Assembly (NCBI GenBank): GCA_035063885.1 | Contig: JAPSFM010000001.1 | Span: 97,315-161,314 of the forward strand | DNA from: CAADGY01 sp900696665 | GTDB lineage: Bacteria; Acidobacteriota; Terriglobia; Bryobacterales; Bryobacteraceae | Length of the DNA stretch: 64,000 nt | Reading direction: 5' to 3' | Shown here: positions 15,784 to 24,877 of the stretch, piece after piece | Layout: every line of letters begins with the position of its first letter | How positions within the stretch are numbered: position 1 is the first letter of the stretch | The notes under the pieces: model-generated | Told to the model about the DNA's origin: nothing | Database searches by the model: none | Seen by the model: the letters and a program-made list of their open reading frames with translations, nothing else | Made by a program: the position numbers and the translations under genes

Positions 15784-17950
15784 GAATGCCTCGCCCTATC
15801 TCTGGTGCAATCTCTTTGATGAAAGACAGGTGATTGCGGTATAGGTTATTCCCTAAATTGAAAGCATCCACTCCGAATACATGCATAGCGTGCCGTTGCG
15901 TGTACACATACGACGCCGCAAGGTCGATCACCCCATATCCCGCTGTCGCGGTTTCGGTAGGGAAGATCCGATCCTGTTGATTCGTAAGCAGCAGTCCGGG
16001 GCGGATACTCAAGCCCTTATAGCGGACATCCATCCCGATACGGCCTCGCAGGGGAGGGATTCGAGGAAGGGGCATATCTGTGCTCGTGAGGGTTGCGCGG
16101 ACCGCATCGACTCCCAAGTTCAGCCACAGGTTGGGACAGACTCCTGCATCAATACGGCCTTCTATTCCCTGGTAATGCGCGTCACCCTGCCGGTAGAGAA
16201 CCTCGATTAACCCGTCCTGAATTCCACCCGTCGGTGCGAGATAAACGTAATCTCCAATCCAGTACTGGAAGAAATTTACCTCCCCTTTGATTCGGGAATG
16301 CTCGTGCCGCAGCGACACATCGAGCCCCTCCGCGGATTCCCGGCGCAAATTTGCATCGCCGATCTCGAATGTCAGATTGCCGGCATGCGGCCCGTAGGAA
16401 TACAGCTCTTCGAGCGCGGGTGCGCGGTAGGAGTGCGTGTAATTCGTTACAAAGCTGCCTCCGTGCCACAGCGGTAGCTGAATACCGGCGGCTCCGGAGA
16501 CACCTGTGAAGGAACGGTCCCGAAGTCCCGAAGGGGTGTAGCCGGTGTTTTCGATACGTCCGCCGAGTTGGATGCGGAATCTTTCAAAGCTGAACTGCTC
16601 CAGCACAAACGCGGCAAAGGCGGTCTGTGTTACCGGTGGAGCGAACGCTTCTTCTCCAATCGCTTTATAGTCGCGGTAACGGCCCATGAAGCCGAAATTG
16701 CCGGAATTATGGCCGCGTTTCTTTTGATCGAACACACCGCGGTAGGAGAACTGTTTGTTGTAAAAGCGGTTGTGTACTTCGCCCGAAGATATCTCGCGAT
16801 GATGCCAGTCGGTGTAGCCCAGCGTCATTGCGAAGCGCTCCATTGACCAGAAATCTTTCACGCCCATTCCCGCTCTGACGTTATGGCGCTGGAACTTCAG
16901 ATCGACAAGCCCATGTTCGCTGTCGTGGTCCTCTTCGCTATGCAGCAGGTCCTCCATGTCCGCCGGTATGCCGTAGGTGCCATCTTGAAAGCCATACCCG
17001 AGGCTTGCGAAATACTTACTGCCGTAATAACCGAGGCCTGCATTGGTTTGAGAATTATCGGTTTGTGAGTTTTCAATCTTTCCTAGCGGCGCATGATAGT
17101 CACCAGTGCGCTGCCGCCCGCCGCCGCCCCAGAGGAGCCAGTTTCGATAGCCATACTCGAACCCGCCGCTGCCTCCGGCGAGTCCATTGTTGGAGCCGCC
17201 CATGCCCGTCAGATGACCACGCAATCCGGGGTGAGGATGCTGGTGCACCTGGTGGTGGGAAGTAACCGCATTCACAACACCACCGATCGCGTTGCTGCCA
17301 TATAGCAGCGTTGCCGGACCCCGCACAACCTCAACCCGCTCGAGTGACGTCACGTCTATCGGTTCGCCGTGATCGCCCGATTGATAACCGAGCGTGCCGG
17401 CCGGCATTCCATCCTGAAGAACCAGGACACGGTCCCCGTCGAAGCCACGGATGACCGGTCTTGTCGTCCCCGGACCCGAGCTGCGTTTCGCCACGCCGGG
17501 TTCGCTTTCCAGCACTTCGCCCAGCGACGGAGCGCTCTTGGCGGTCAATTCGAGCGTCTGCATGGAAGTGACTGTTTGAAAAGCCTCAAGTGCCGTCTCT
17601 TCTCTTCCCGAAGCGGTCACTGTGATCTGTTCGTGTACCGCGGCAAGCCGGAGCTTGAAATTCGCCGTGGCCACCGTGCCGGAGGTTATCGTTACGCGCT
17701 GCCTCTGATCTCCAAGGGGATGAAGATGCGCGAGTACGTCATAAGTTCCCGGAGGCACATTATTGAACTGATACGCTCCCTCGGTATCAGTCTGAACGGA
17801 CCTGCCGAGTTGAACGATCATGACGGTCGCGCTGTGCACTGCTTCCCCGCTTGGATCCAGTACTACTTTGCCTTTCAGCACGCCACCGGACTGGGCCAGT
17901 ACCGCTGGTGCGATCAGAAATAAGCAACAGGGAAAGAGGGTTCTGGGCAT
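15755..17950 (-). CDS. TonB-dependent receptor, ZnuD-like, with histidine-rich loops
   Basis: A 731-residue outer-membrane receptor. A signal peptide (LIAPAVLAQ) and an N-terminal carboxypeptidase-regulatory-like domain (residues about 21-110) precede the plug (VTASGREETALEAF, RPVIRGFDGDRVLVLQDG, VEVVRGPATLLYGSNAIGG). The 22-strand barrel ends in the aromatic tail TIQFF. Two histidine-rich surface segments, residues 232-246 (HHQVHQHPHPGLRGH) and 337-346 (HSEEDHDSEH), recall the zinc-gripping loops of ZnuD. Zinc or another soft metal is the likely ligand, but this is inference. The gene is divergent from the gene at 18018 and coupled to the TolB-like gene downstream. I did not recognise a convincing Zur site in the 67-bp divergent region. 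Confidence 0.9.
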   Translation of the reverse strand: MPRTLFPCCLFLIAPAVLAQSGGVLKGKVVLDPSGEAVHSATVMIVQLGRSVQTDTEGAYQFNNVPPGTYDVLAHLHPLGDQRQRVTITSGTVATANFKLRLAAVHEQITVTASGREETALEAFQTVTSMQTLELTAKSAPSLGEVLESEPGVAKRSSGPGTTRPVIRGFDGDRVLVLQDGMPAGTLGYQSGDHGEPIDVTSLERVEVVRGPATLLYGSNAIGGVVNAVTSHHQVHQHPHPGLRGHLTGMGGSNNGLAGGSGGFEYGYRNWLLWGGGGRQRTGDYHAPLGKIENSQTDNSQTNAGLGYYGSKYFASLGYGFQDGTYGIPADMEDLLHSEEDHDSEHGLVDLKFQRHNVRAGMGVKDFWSMERFAMTLGYTDWHHREISSGEVHNRFYNKQFSYRGVFDQKKRGHNSGNFGFMGRYRDYKAIGEEAFAPPVTQTAFAAFVLEQFSFERFRIQLGGRIENTGYTPSGLRDRSFTGVSGAAGIQLPLWHGGSFVTNYTHSYRAPALEELYSYGPHAGNLTFEIGDANLRRESAEGLDVSLRHEHSRIKGEVNFFQYWIGDYVYLAPTGGIQDGLIEVLYRQGDAHYQGIEGRIDAGVCPNLWLNLGVDAVRATLTSTDMPLPRIPPLRGRIGMDVRYKGLSIRPGLLLTNQQDRIFPTETATAGYGVIDLAASYVYTQRHAMHVFGVDAFNLGNNLYRNHLSFIKEIAPEIGRGIRAYYTIQFF

Positions 17951-18017
17951 CTATTCATTTCAGTTTGGCATAGGTCCGGCACTGCGATGTTATCGTTGAG
18001 TTGAGTTCCCTTAATCG

Positions 18018-20015
18018 ATGCTGTTGTACGTTCTAACAATTTCTATAAGCGCGTTTTTGCTCTTTGTTGTCCAGCCCATCATCGCAAAAGCGATTCTGCC
18101 ATGGTTTGGCGGCTCGGCGTCTGTATGGGCCACCTGCATGGTGTTTTTTCAGTTCACGTTGCTGGCGGGCTATCTTTATGCTCACTGGTCTGTACGCTAT
18201 TTGAATGCGCGCCGGCAGTTTCTAGTGCACGCAACGCTTCTGGCTGGCAGCCTCTTATTGATTCCATTCACGCCGAATCCCGGATGGAAGCCCGCCGGGT
18301 ACGAAGACCCAAGCGGGCTGATCCTGGCTCTGCTGATCACGTCGATAGGGCTGCCCTATTTCCTGCTCTCGGCCACCAGTCCTCTGCTGCAGGCATGGTA
18401 TGCCAGGACATGCCAGCCGGCTAAACCATATCGCTTGTTTGCGCTGTCCAATTTTGCTTCCATGCTGGCGCTGCTCAGCTATCCGGTGTTGATCGAGCCA
18501 TTCGTTTCAGCCAGACTTCAAGCCAGAACGTGGGCGGCTTTCTATGTTTTTTTTGCCATCGTCTGCGCGGTGGTGGCATACCGCGCCCGCTTGGCGGGGC
18601 TTGTCCCGGCGGTCGAGCCGGAATCGGACGCGGCTGCGCCACCGCGCTGGTATACATGGGCTCTGTGGCTGGTGCTGGCGAGTTGTGCATCCGCGTTGTT
18701 GCTCTCGGTGACAAATCACCTGACGCAGGATGTTGCCTCTGTACCGTTTCTATGGATTCTGCCACTGGCATTGTACCTGGCGAGTTTCGTTCTCTGTTTC
18801 GAGAGCGAAGGCTGGTACAGCCCGGCGATTTTTCACGGTCTGGTGCCTCTCGCCGTGGCTGGTATGTGCTATGTGATGTACCGGCAGCCGGCGCCGGAAT
18901 TCGAGTATCTGCTACCGCTGATGGCGGCGGGCTTCTTACTTCTATGCATGTTCTGCCACGGTGAGATTGCGAGAACCAAGCCGCCGCCCAGGTACCTCAC
19001 CGGATTTTATTTGACAATTGCCACGGGAGGGGCGATCGGCGGCCTTTTCGTCGCGGTCGTGGCGCCCCGTGTGTTTAAAGGATTTTTCGAATTACCCGTC
19101 AGCCTGGTGTTAGCGGCGGTGCTGTTCCTGATTGTTTTCCGGAAACGGGCCAGGTTGTACTACTACACTTGGGTGGCGCTTGGTCTGTTGCTGGTAGTGT
19201 TTGTCATCGGAGAATCCCGTGCCGTGGCCGAAGGAACGAAGGTGTTTGTACGAAACTTCTATGGGGTCTTACGGGTTTCCGACGAGGGTGAGGGCGATTT
19301 CGCCGTCCGCAAACTGCTGCACGGGTCTATCAACCATGGCGCACAGTACCTTGCTGAGGAACGCCGTATGCGGCCCACCACGTATTACGGCCCGAACTCA
19401 GGGGCGGGAATCGCCATTCGCAATACACGCAATTCCACACAACGGGTAGGTGTCATCGGCCTGGGAACAGGCACTCTGGCGAGCTACGGGCGGCCGGGCG
19501 ATTACTACCGTATCTATGAGATCAATCCCCTTGTCGTCCAGGTGGCCAAGGAGGAGTTCACCTTCCTCCGGGACAGCAAAGCCCACGTCGATTTGGTGCT
19601 GGGCGATGCCCGGCTGTCACTGGAGCGCGAAGGCTCGCAACAGTTCGATACTCTTTTAGTCGATGCCTTTTCTGGAGATTCCATTCCGGTCCATCTGTTG
19701 ACCAAGGAAGCGCTCGAGATCTACTGGCGGCACTTGAAGCCTGAAGGGATTCTGGCCATTCATATCAGCAATCAGTACCTCGACTTGCAGCCGGTGGTTT
19801 ACAATCTGGCCGCCGCTTCCGGGAAAGAGGCGCTCCTGGTGGATACCGAGGACGACAAGGATCACGAAATTTTCGGTTCTACGTGGGTTCTGATGTTGTC
19901 GCCACGGTTCAATGGGGGGCCGGAAGTACGGATGGCTTCGGTTCCGTTAACCGCGGGCAATAACATCCGTCTCTGGACGGACGATTATAGCAACCTGTTT
20001 CAAATCCTGAAATGA
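18018..20015 (+). CDS. Membrane-embedded spermidine synthase-like fusion protein
   Basis: The 665-residue protein starts with about 12 hydrophobic helices (ISISAFLLFVVQPIIAKAI, FFQFTLLAGYLYAHW and onwards), then a cytoplasmic domain with the SAM/decarboxylated-SAM binding fold of aminopropyltransferases (VGVIGLGTGTLASYG near residue 476, FDTLLVDAFSGDSIPVHL). This N-terminal transporter-like plus spermidine-synthase-like arrangement is a known architecture in Acidobacteria and Proteobacteria; substrates are generally not established. No clear Shine-Dalgarno is visible. It stands alone, divergent from the TonB receptor, with 240 bp to dnaB. Confidence 0.88.
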   Translation: MLLYVLTISISAFLLFVVQPIIAKAILPWFGGSASVWATCMVFFQFTLLAGYLYAHWSVRYLNARRQFLVHATLLAGSLLLIPFTPNPGWKPAGYEDPSGLILALLITSIGLPYFLLSATSPLLQAWYARTCQPAKPYRLFALSNFASMLALLSYPVLIEPFVSARLQARTWAAFYVFFAIVCAVVAYRARLAGLVPAVEPESDAAAPPRWYTWALWLVLASCASALLLSVTNHLTQDVASVPFLWILPLALYLASFVLCFESEGWYSPAIFHGLVPLAVAGMCYVMYRQPAPEFEYLLPLMAAGFLLLCMFCHGEIARTKPPPRYLTGFYLTIATGGAIGGLFVAVVAPRVFKGFFELPVSLVLAAVLFLIVFRKRARLYYYTWVALGLLLVVFVIGESRAVAEGTKVFVRNFYGVLRVSDEGEGDFAVRKLLHGSINHGAQYLAEERRMRPTTYYGPNSGAGIAIRNTRNSTQRVGVIGLGTGTLASYGRPGDYYRIYEINPLVVQVAKEEFTFLRDSKAHVDLVLGDARLSLEREGSQQFDTLLVDAFSGDSIPVHLLTKEALEIYWRHLKPEGILAIHISNQYLDLQPVVYNLAAASGKEALLVDTEDDKDHEIFGSTWVLMLSPRFNGGPEVRMASVPLTAGNNIRLWTDDYSNLFQILK

Positions 20016-20069
20016 TGCTTCGGGAAAAATGGTAAAAACATACGAGTTCAGTTCTGTTTTGCGGTAAAC

Positions 20070-20174
20070 TGTGGAAAACTCTGGTGCTCTGTTTGTAAGT
20101 GGCCATGCAGAAAGGCGCTTCCAACACGGCGTGGCTGTGGAAGAACATCAAAGTTTTTCACAGATTTTTTCACA
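20070..20174 (+). promoter_or_regulatory. DnaA-box cluster in the dnaB upstream region
   Basis: Within 105 bp there are three perfect matches to the DnaA-box consensus TTWTNCACA: TGTGGAAAA at 20070-20078 (reverse orientation), TTTTTCACA at 20154-20162 and TTTTTCACA at 20166-20174, the latter two tandem. A one-mismatch site, TGTGGAAGA, lies at 20136-20144. The tandem pair sits in a T-rich stretch that could melt. A hairpin follows at 20211-20229 (TTTGCCG...CGGCAAA), nearer the dnaB start at 20256. Either DnaA regulates dnaB transcription or the segment belongs to an origin-like locus. Both are inferences from motif matches. Confidence 0.55.
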
Positions 20175-20255
20175 AGCTAAACGGTTCGTACCAGAGGGTG
20201 CTAACTTTGGTTTGCCGTCCGCCGGCAAAACCATTATCGTAGGGACTTCCGAATC

Positions 20256-21623
20256 ATGTCATCCGCTGATGTCGCGTTAGAGAAAGGGCTCCCGGTAAAC
20301 CTGGATGCCGAGCGATACGTGCTCGGGTCCATTCTGATCGACGAATCGGCTTACGTGCAGGTTGCGGGCATTCTCGAGTCTGAGGATTTCAGTCTTGAGA
20401 AGCATCGCCGGATCTTCCTCCGGATGAACGAACTGCACGAACGCGGTGAACGCATAGATCGTGTCACGCTCGCGAACGAACTGATCCGGCACAATCAACT
20501 GGAAAGTGTCGACGGGATCAGCTACCTGGTATCGCTCGACGACGGCTTGCCGGCGATCGCCAACCTGGAAAGCTACGTTCGCATCGTAAAGGAGAAATCG
20601 CTTCTCCGGCGGATCATCTTTGCATCGCAGAAGCTCATCAACCGGTGTCTCGTCGGGGACGAACAAGCCGGAAGTATTCTTGCCGAAGCGGAGGAGGGAT
20701 TTCTCCGGCTTGGCGAATCGCGCGATGGCAACGCGCTGGCGCGTCCCGGCCAGATCATCGAAGAGTTCCAGGGCGGCCTGACCGCTTTTCTGGACCCCAG
20801 CAAGCGAATTAAGGGCACGGGCACGGGTTTCCGGAAGTTCGACGAGATGACCGGGGGGCTGCATGAAGGGGAACTGATCATCATCGCGGCCCGGCCATCG
20901 ATGGGTAAGACGGCTTTGGCCATGAACATTGCGCAACATGTCGCCGGCGGTGAGTCGCCACGTACTGTTGCAGTGTTCTCGCTCGAAATGTCGAAGGAAT
21001 CGCTGCTCACCAGGATGATCTGTGCCGGCGCCAGGGTGGATCAGCAGAAATTCCGTATGGGCTATCTCGGCCAGGATGAGCGCCGGAGGTTGCAGATGTC
21101 CGCTACGGACCTGGTGGAAGCGCCGCTGTTCATCGACGACACGGCATCCGTCAATCTGCTCGACATGCACGCGAAACTCCGGCGCGTGAAAGCGGAACAT
21201 GGCCTGGGGCTGGTGGTGGTCGATTACTTGCAACTCATGACGGGCCGCGGCCGGTTTGAAAACAGGAACGTTGAAGTAAGCTCTATTTCGAGAGGGCTGA
21301 AGCTTCTGGCGAAAGAACTACGCGTTCCGTTCATCGTACTGTCCCAGCTCAGCCGGGCCACGGAAACGCGGATGGGCGACCACCGCCCGCAATTGAGCGA
21401 TCTGCGGGAAAGCGGCAGCATCGAGCAGGATGCCGACCTGGTGGGATTCATCTTCCGCGAAGAGGTATACAAGCCCGACCGCGAAGACTTGCGGGGCCTC
21501 GCGGAATTGATTATCGCCAAACAGCGTAACGGACCGACGGGAAAAGTGAAGCTGGTGTTCCTTCGCGAGTACACGAAATTCGAGAACCCCGTATCGGACC
21601 TGGATGATGAGCCGGCCGGCTGA
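20256..21623 (+). CDS. dnaB: Replicative DNA helicase DnaB
   Basis: A 455-residue helicase of normal DnaB length. The N-terminal domain shows LDAERYVLGSILID, and the RecA-like core begins near residue 190 with a Walker A at 211-219 (ARPSMGKTA) and a Walker B region ending LVVVDYLQLM. The H4 motif region DLRESGSIEQDAD is present. It unwinds DNA at the replication fork. The start is ATG at 20256. Its leader carries the DnaA-box cluster. It is not in an obvious operon with its neighbours: 240 bp separate it from the upstream gene and 63 bp from the ABC transporter gene downstream. Confidence 0.97.
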   Translation: MSSADVALEKGLPVNLDAERYVLGSILIDESAYVQVAGILESEDFSLEKHRRIFLRMNELHERGERIDRVTLANELIRHNQLESVDGISYLVSLDDGLPAIANLESYVRIVKEKSLLRRIIFASQKLINRCLVGDEQAGSILAEAEEGFLRLGESRDGNALARPGQIIEEFQGGLTAFLDPSKRIKGTGTGFRKFDEMTGGLHEGELIIIAARPSMGKTALAMNIAQHVAGGESPRTVAVFSLEMSKESLLTRMICAGARVDQQKFRMGYLGQDERRRLQMSATDLVEAPLFIDDTASVNLLDMHAKLRRVKAEHGLGLVVVDYLQLMTGRGRFENRNVEVSSISRGLKLLAKELRVPFIVLSQLSRATETRMGDHRPQLSDLRESGSIEQDADLVGFIFREEVYKPDREDLRGLAELIIAKQRNGPTGKVKLVFLREYTKFENPVSDLDDEPAG

Positions 21624-21686
21624 GAGCAGCGTACATCGGGCGATCCGCACCTCATCGGCACTTCATGTAAACTTATTGTTTCCTTT

Positions 21687-23195
21687 GTGCTTCTCGAGCT
21701 CAAGAACATCCGAAAACATTTTGGCGGAGTAGCCGCGCTGCGCGATGGAAACCTTTGTGTAGAGCCCGGGCAGGTTCATCTTCTGCTGGGTGAGAACGGC
21801 GCCGGCAAATCAACCCTGATGAAAATTGTCGCGGGCATGATAGACCCCGACGGCGGCAAAATCATCTGGCGCGGCCAGAAGGTGCAGTTTCGTAAACCTG
21901 CCGAAGCAGCGGCCAACGGAATCGCCATGGTTCACCAGGAGTCTTTACTGGCGCCACACCTCTCTGTCGCCGAAAACGTTTTTCTGGGCCGAGAGCTGTG
22001 CAACCCGTTTGGTTGGGTCCGCCGCCGCCGCATGCAGCAGGAAACCGCGCGACTGATCGAGGAGCACCGGTTTCCCCTCCGCGCGGAATGGCGCGTCGAG
22101 AACCTGAGTCCGGCCGGAAAGCAGATGGTGGAAATCTGCCGGGCCATCTGCCACGGCTCCAGCCTGTTGATCTTCGACGAGCCCACGTCATCGCTCTCGG
22201 AAGCCGAGACACACGAAGTATTCCGCATCGTCCGCGGGCTCCGCGAGCGCAAAATGGGCGTCATCTATATCACGCACCGCCTGGAAGAACTGCGCGCGGT
22301 TGGAGACCGCGTCACGATATTGCGGGACGGCGAAACCGTACACTCCGGTGCACTCGAAGAGCTTCCCACGGAGCGCATTATTCAACTCATGGTGGGCCGT
22401 GAAGTAACAGCCATTTACCGGCGCGAACCGTTACCGCCCGGTGACGTTCTTCTCCAGGTGGAAAATATCAACCGTGCGCCGCTGCTGCATGACATCAGTT
22501 TGAAGCTGCGCGCCGGTGAAATCGTGGGACTGGCCGGCTTAGTTGGCGCCGGCCGCACGGAATTCTGCCACACGGTGTTCGGTCTGGACCCGATGGATTC
22601 CGGCCGCATCCTGGTCGCGGGGCGCGAAGTACAGATACGCTCACCTCGTGACGCCGTGCGCGCCGGCATCGCCCTGATTCCGGAAGACCGCCAGAAAACA
22701 GGATTGGCAACCCTGCTGCCTACCGGATACAACCTGACCATGGCGAACCTGAAGTCGGTCAGCCGATTCGGATTCCTGAGCGGGGCGAAGGAGAGACGTG
22801 TGGCCCGGACGTACATGGACCGGCTGCGTATCAAGGCGGATTCTCCGAAACAACTGGCGGGCCGCTTGAGCGGCGGAAATCAGCAGAAAGTTGCCATCGC
22901 GAAATGGGTAGCGCGAGGCGCGCGCGTTCTCCTGTTCGATGAACCTACACGGGGCATCGATGTCGGAGCTAAGGTCGAGGTCTTTCAAGTGATGGACGAA
23001 CTCGCCCGTGCGGGAGCCGCCATTCTGATGGTAAGCTCCGAACTCCCCGAGCTGCTCCAGGTAGCCGACCGGATTCTCGTCATGCGCCAGGGACGCATCA
23101 CTGGAGAACTGCCGGGTAGAACCACACAGGAAGAGATCATGAGCTTGGCTGCGCTCGAACATAGTTCCGGCAGGACGGAGGAAAACTCGCGATGA
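21687..23195 (+). CDS. Sugar-type ABC transporter ATPase (RbsA/MglA family)
   Basis: A 502-residue tandem ATPase with two nucleotide-binding domains, as in ribose and galactose importers. The first has Walker A LLGENGAGKSTL (about residues 30-41), the Q-loop VHQE, and DEPTSSLS. The second shows the characteristic altered Walker A LVGAGRTEFCHTVFG, SGGNQQKV and DEPTRGIDVGAKVEV. The GTG at 21687 is the start. The stop overlaps the permease ATG as ATGA, so the two are coupled. This subclass imports pentoses, hexoses, inositol or purine nucleosides, but no periplasmic binding protein is encoded nearby and the specificity is unknown. Confidence 0.93.
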   Translation: MLLELKNIRKHFGGVAALRDGNLCVEPGQVHLLLGENGAGKSTLMKIVAGMIDPDGGKIIWRGQKVQFRKPAEAAANGIAMVHQESLLAPHLSVAENVFLGRELCNPFGWVRRRRMQQETARLIEEHRFPLRAEWRVENLSPAGKQMVEICRAICHGSSLLIFDEPTSSLSEAETHEVFRIVRGLRERKMGVIYITHRLEELRAVGDRVTILRDGETVHSGALEELPTERIIQLMVGREVTAIYRREPLPPGDVLLQVENINRAPLLHDISLKLRAGEIVGLAGLVGAGRTEFCHTVFGLDPMDSGRILVAGREVQIRSPRDAVRAGIALIPEDRQKTGLATLLPTGYNLTMANLKSVSRFGFLSGAKERRVARTYMDRLRIKADSPKQLAGRLSGGNQQKVAIAKWVARGARVLLFDEPTRGIDVGAKVEVFQVMDELARAGAAILMVSSELPELLQVADRILVMRQGRITGELPGRTTQEEIMSLAALEHSSGRTEENSR

Positions 23196-24115
23196 TTCAA
23201 CGGCTCTTGCCGTTTGTAACGCTGGCATTGCTCTTTATCGGACTTTCGATCGCCTCGCCGCATTTCCTGACGAATACGAACCTCTCGAGTGTGATTCGCC
23301 AGACCGCCGTCATCAACATCATGGCGCTCGGAATGACGTTGATCATCGTCGCGGGCGGCATCGATCTATCCGTCGGCGCCATTCTGGCGTTCGGCGGCCT
23401 GACCGGCACCATGGCGATGGCGGCAGGTCAGCCCATTGTCGCCGGAGTGGCGATCGGCATTATCGCCGGTATGTTCTGGGGGTGTTTGAATGGCTTGTTG
23501 ACGACGCGGCTTCGCATCAATCCCTTCATCGTGACCCTGGGCACTCTCGGGATTATCCGCGGAATCACCCTCATCATTTCCAACGGCCTGCCGGTTCATA
23601 ACGTCCCGCAAGCGTTTTCCTACCTGGGAGAAGGCCTGCTGTTGGGAGTGCCCTTTGTGCTTTGGATTTTACTTGCTTGCGCACTCGCGGTTCACATTAC
23701 GCTGGAGCACACGCGGCTGGGGCGCTACACATTCGCCATTGGAAGTAACCCGGACGCGGCTTATTACAGTGGCATTCCCGTCTCGTTTCACACTACCGCC
23801 GTGTATGCGATCGGAGGAATGCTCACCGGCCTTGCGGGTATGATTGAAGCGTCGCGGTTGATGACCGGCCAGCCTACCGCCGGTCAGGGGTATGAGTTGC
23901 AGGCCATCGCAGCCGTCGTGATCGGCGGCGGAAGCCTGCGCGGCGGTGAGGGCAGCGTTATCGGCACACTCATCGGCGCGTTCATTATGGGACTGCTTTC
24001 GAATGGCAGCGACTTGTTGGGCATCAGCCCTTATGTTCAGCAGGCGATTATCGGCGCAGTCATTATACTGGCGGTGAGTGTGGACGAACTCAGAAAGCGA
24101 AAGATGACGGCCTAG
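23192..24115 (+). CDS. ABC transporter permease (RbsC family)
   Basis: A 307-residue permease with about eight to ten hydrophobic helices and the family hallmark GMTLIIVAGGIDLSVGAILA near residues 48-68, followed by NPFIVTLGTLGIIRG. It pairs with the upstream tandem ATPase, sharing a 4-bp overlap (ATGA). Since RbsC-type permeases function as homodimers with one RbsA, the two genes can build a complete inner-membrane importer except for the substrate-binding protein. The gene ends 15 bp before the secreted hypothetical at 24131, which does not look like a binding protein. Confidence 0.93.
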   Translation: MIQRLLPFVTLALLFIGLSIASPHFLTNTNLSSVIRQTAVINIMALGMTLIIVAGGIDLSVGAILAFGGLTGTMAMAAGQPIVAGVAIGIIAGMFWGCLNGLLTTRLRINPFIVTLGTLGIIRGITLIISNGLPVHNVPQAFSYLGEGLLLGVPFVLWILLACALAVHITLEHTRLGRYTFAIGSNPDAAYYSGIPVSFHTTAVYAIGGMLTGLAGMIEASRLMTGQPTAGQGYELQAIAAVVIGGGSLRGGEGSVIGTLIGAFIMGLLSNGSDLLGISPYVQQAIIGAVIILAVSVDELRKRKMTA

Positions 24116-24130
24116 CATGGGGTTACTTCT

Positions 24131-24859
24131 ATGGATCCAAAGATCACACTTTTTGTACTCATTTGCACAGCGTTCACTGTCTTCCAAGCTCCGGCGGCGC
24201 AGTTTGGCAGCGGCGACGTGACTTTCACTCCCCGGTTTGATTCGACGGATTGGAATCGTTCCTCGGGAGAATGCAAGATTCGTGTGCGGATCGATGACGA
24301 AGCGGAAGTCATTGTGTACGGAAACCAGGTATCGATCCGTACGCTGAGAGGACGCGCAGGTACCGACGCCGGTTCGGAGTGCACAAGCCCGCTCCCGGTT
24401 GGCGGCGTTCAGGACTTCAATTTCCGGAAGACGGACGGCCGCGGCAGAGTGGATTTGACAGCCCGCCCCGATAATCGCTCCGGACGTGCCGTGTTCCGGG
24501 TTAGGGACTCCGAGGGCGGCGACGACAAATACACAATCGAGTTTCGATGGTCGGGTGCCAGCGGACTCGGCGGCGCCTACGACAGTGGAGGCGGATTCGT
24601 CCGTCCGGGATCGCGGCCGGGCAGTTCTTTCAGCAATAATGACACGCTTCGGGTTTGCATGGATGCGGTAACAACACGCATTCAGGCAAGCTATCAGGGC
24701 GGGGACGTTGATTTCGCGTCACCGGCCGTGGACCAGCGCGATGTCATACAGGGAGAGGCGATTGCGTGGCGCGGACGGGACCGGCAATGGTTCCGCTATA
24801 CATGCCGCATCGATTTCCATTCCCACCGCGTGCGGGACGTGAAAGTCACCCGGCGGTAA
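24131..24859 (+). CDS. Secreted protein of unknown function
   Basis: A 242-residue protein with an N-terminal signal-like segment (ITLFVLICTAFTVFQAPAAQ) and a mature part rich in Gly, Asp, Arg and Ser (SGLGGAYDSGGGFVRPGSRPG). Four or five cysteines are scattered in the mature sequence (for example GECKIRV, SECTSPL, RVCMDAV, YTCRIDF), spaced widely enough to suggest a beta-rich, disulfide-stabilised fold. I do not recognise the family and offer no function. It starts 15 bp after the permease gene and may be co-transcribed with the transporter. It converges on gatB with an 18-bp gap. Confidence 0.7.
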   Translation: MDPKITLFVLICTAFTVFQAPAAQFGSGDVTFTPRFDSTDWNRSSGECKIRVRIDDEAEVIVYGNQVSIRTLRGRAGTDAGSECTSPLPVGGVQDFNFRKTDGRGRVDLTARPDNRSGRAVFRVRDSEGGDDKYTIEFRWSGASGLGGAYDSGGGFVRPGSRPGSSFSNNDTLRVCMDAVTTRIQASYQGGDVDFASPAVDQRDVIQGEAIAWRGRDRQWFRYTCRIDFHSHRVRDVKVTRR

Positions 24860-24877
24860 ATAAGCAGACGAAGTTTT

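Noticed and set aside
17951..18017. Possible Zur-type palindrome before the ZnuD-like receptor (ATGTTATCG...)
   Set aside because: The symmetry is poor and too short to be called a Zur site; reported only as absence of evidence.
20277..21233. 318-residue minus-strand open frame opposite dnaB
   Set aside because: Antisense shadow of an unmistakable DnaB; the translation shows no domain.
24860..24877. Possible terminator between the secreted unknown and gatB
   Set aside because: T-runs exist but the only hairpin is AAAGCTTT, too weak to claim.
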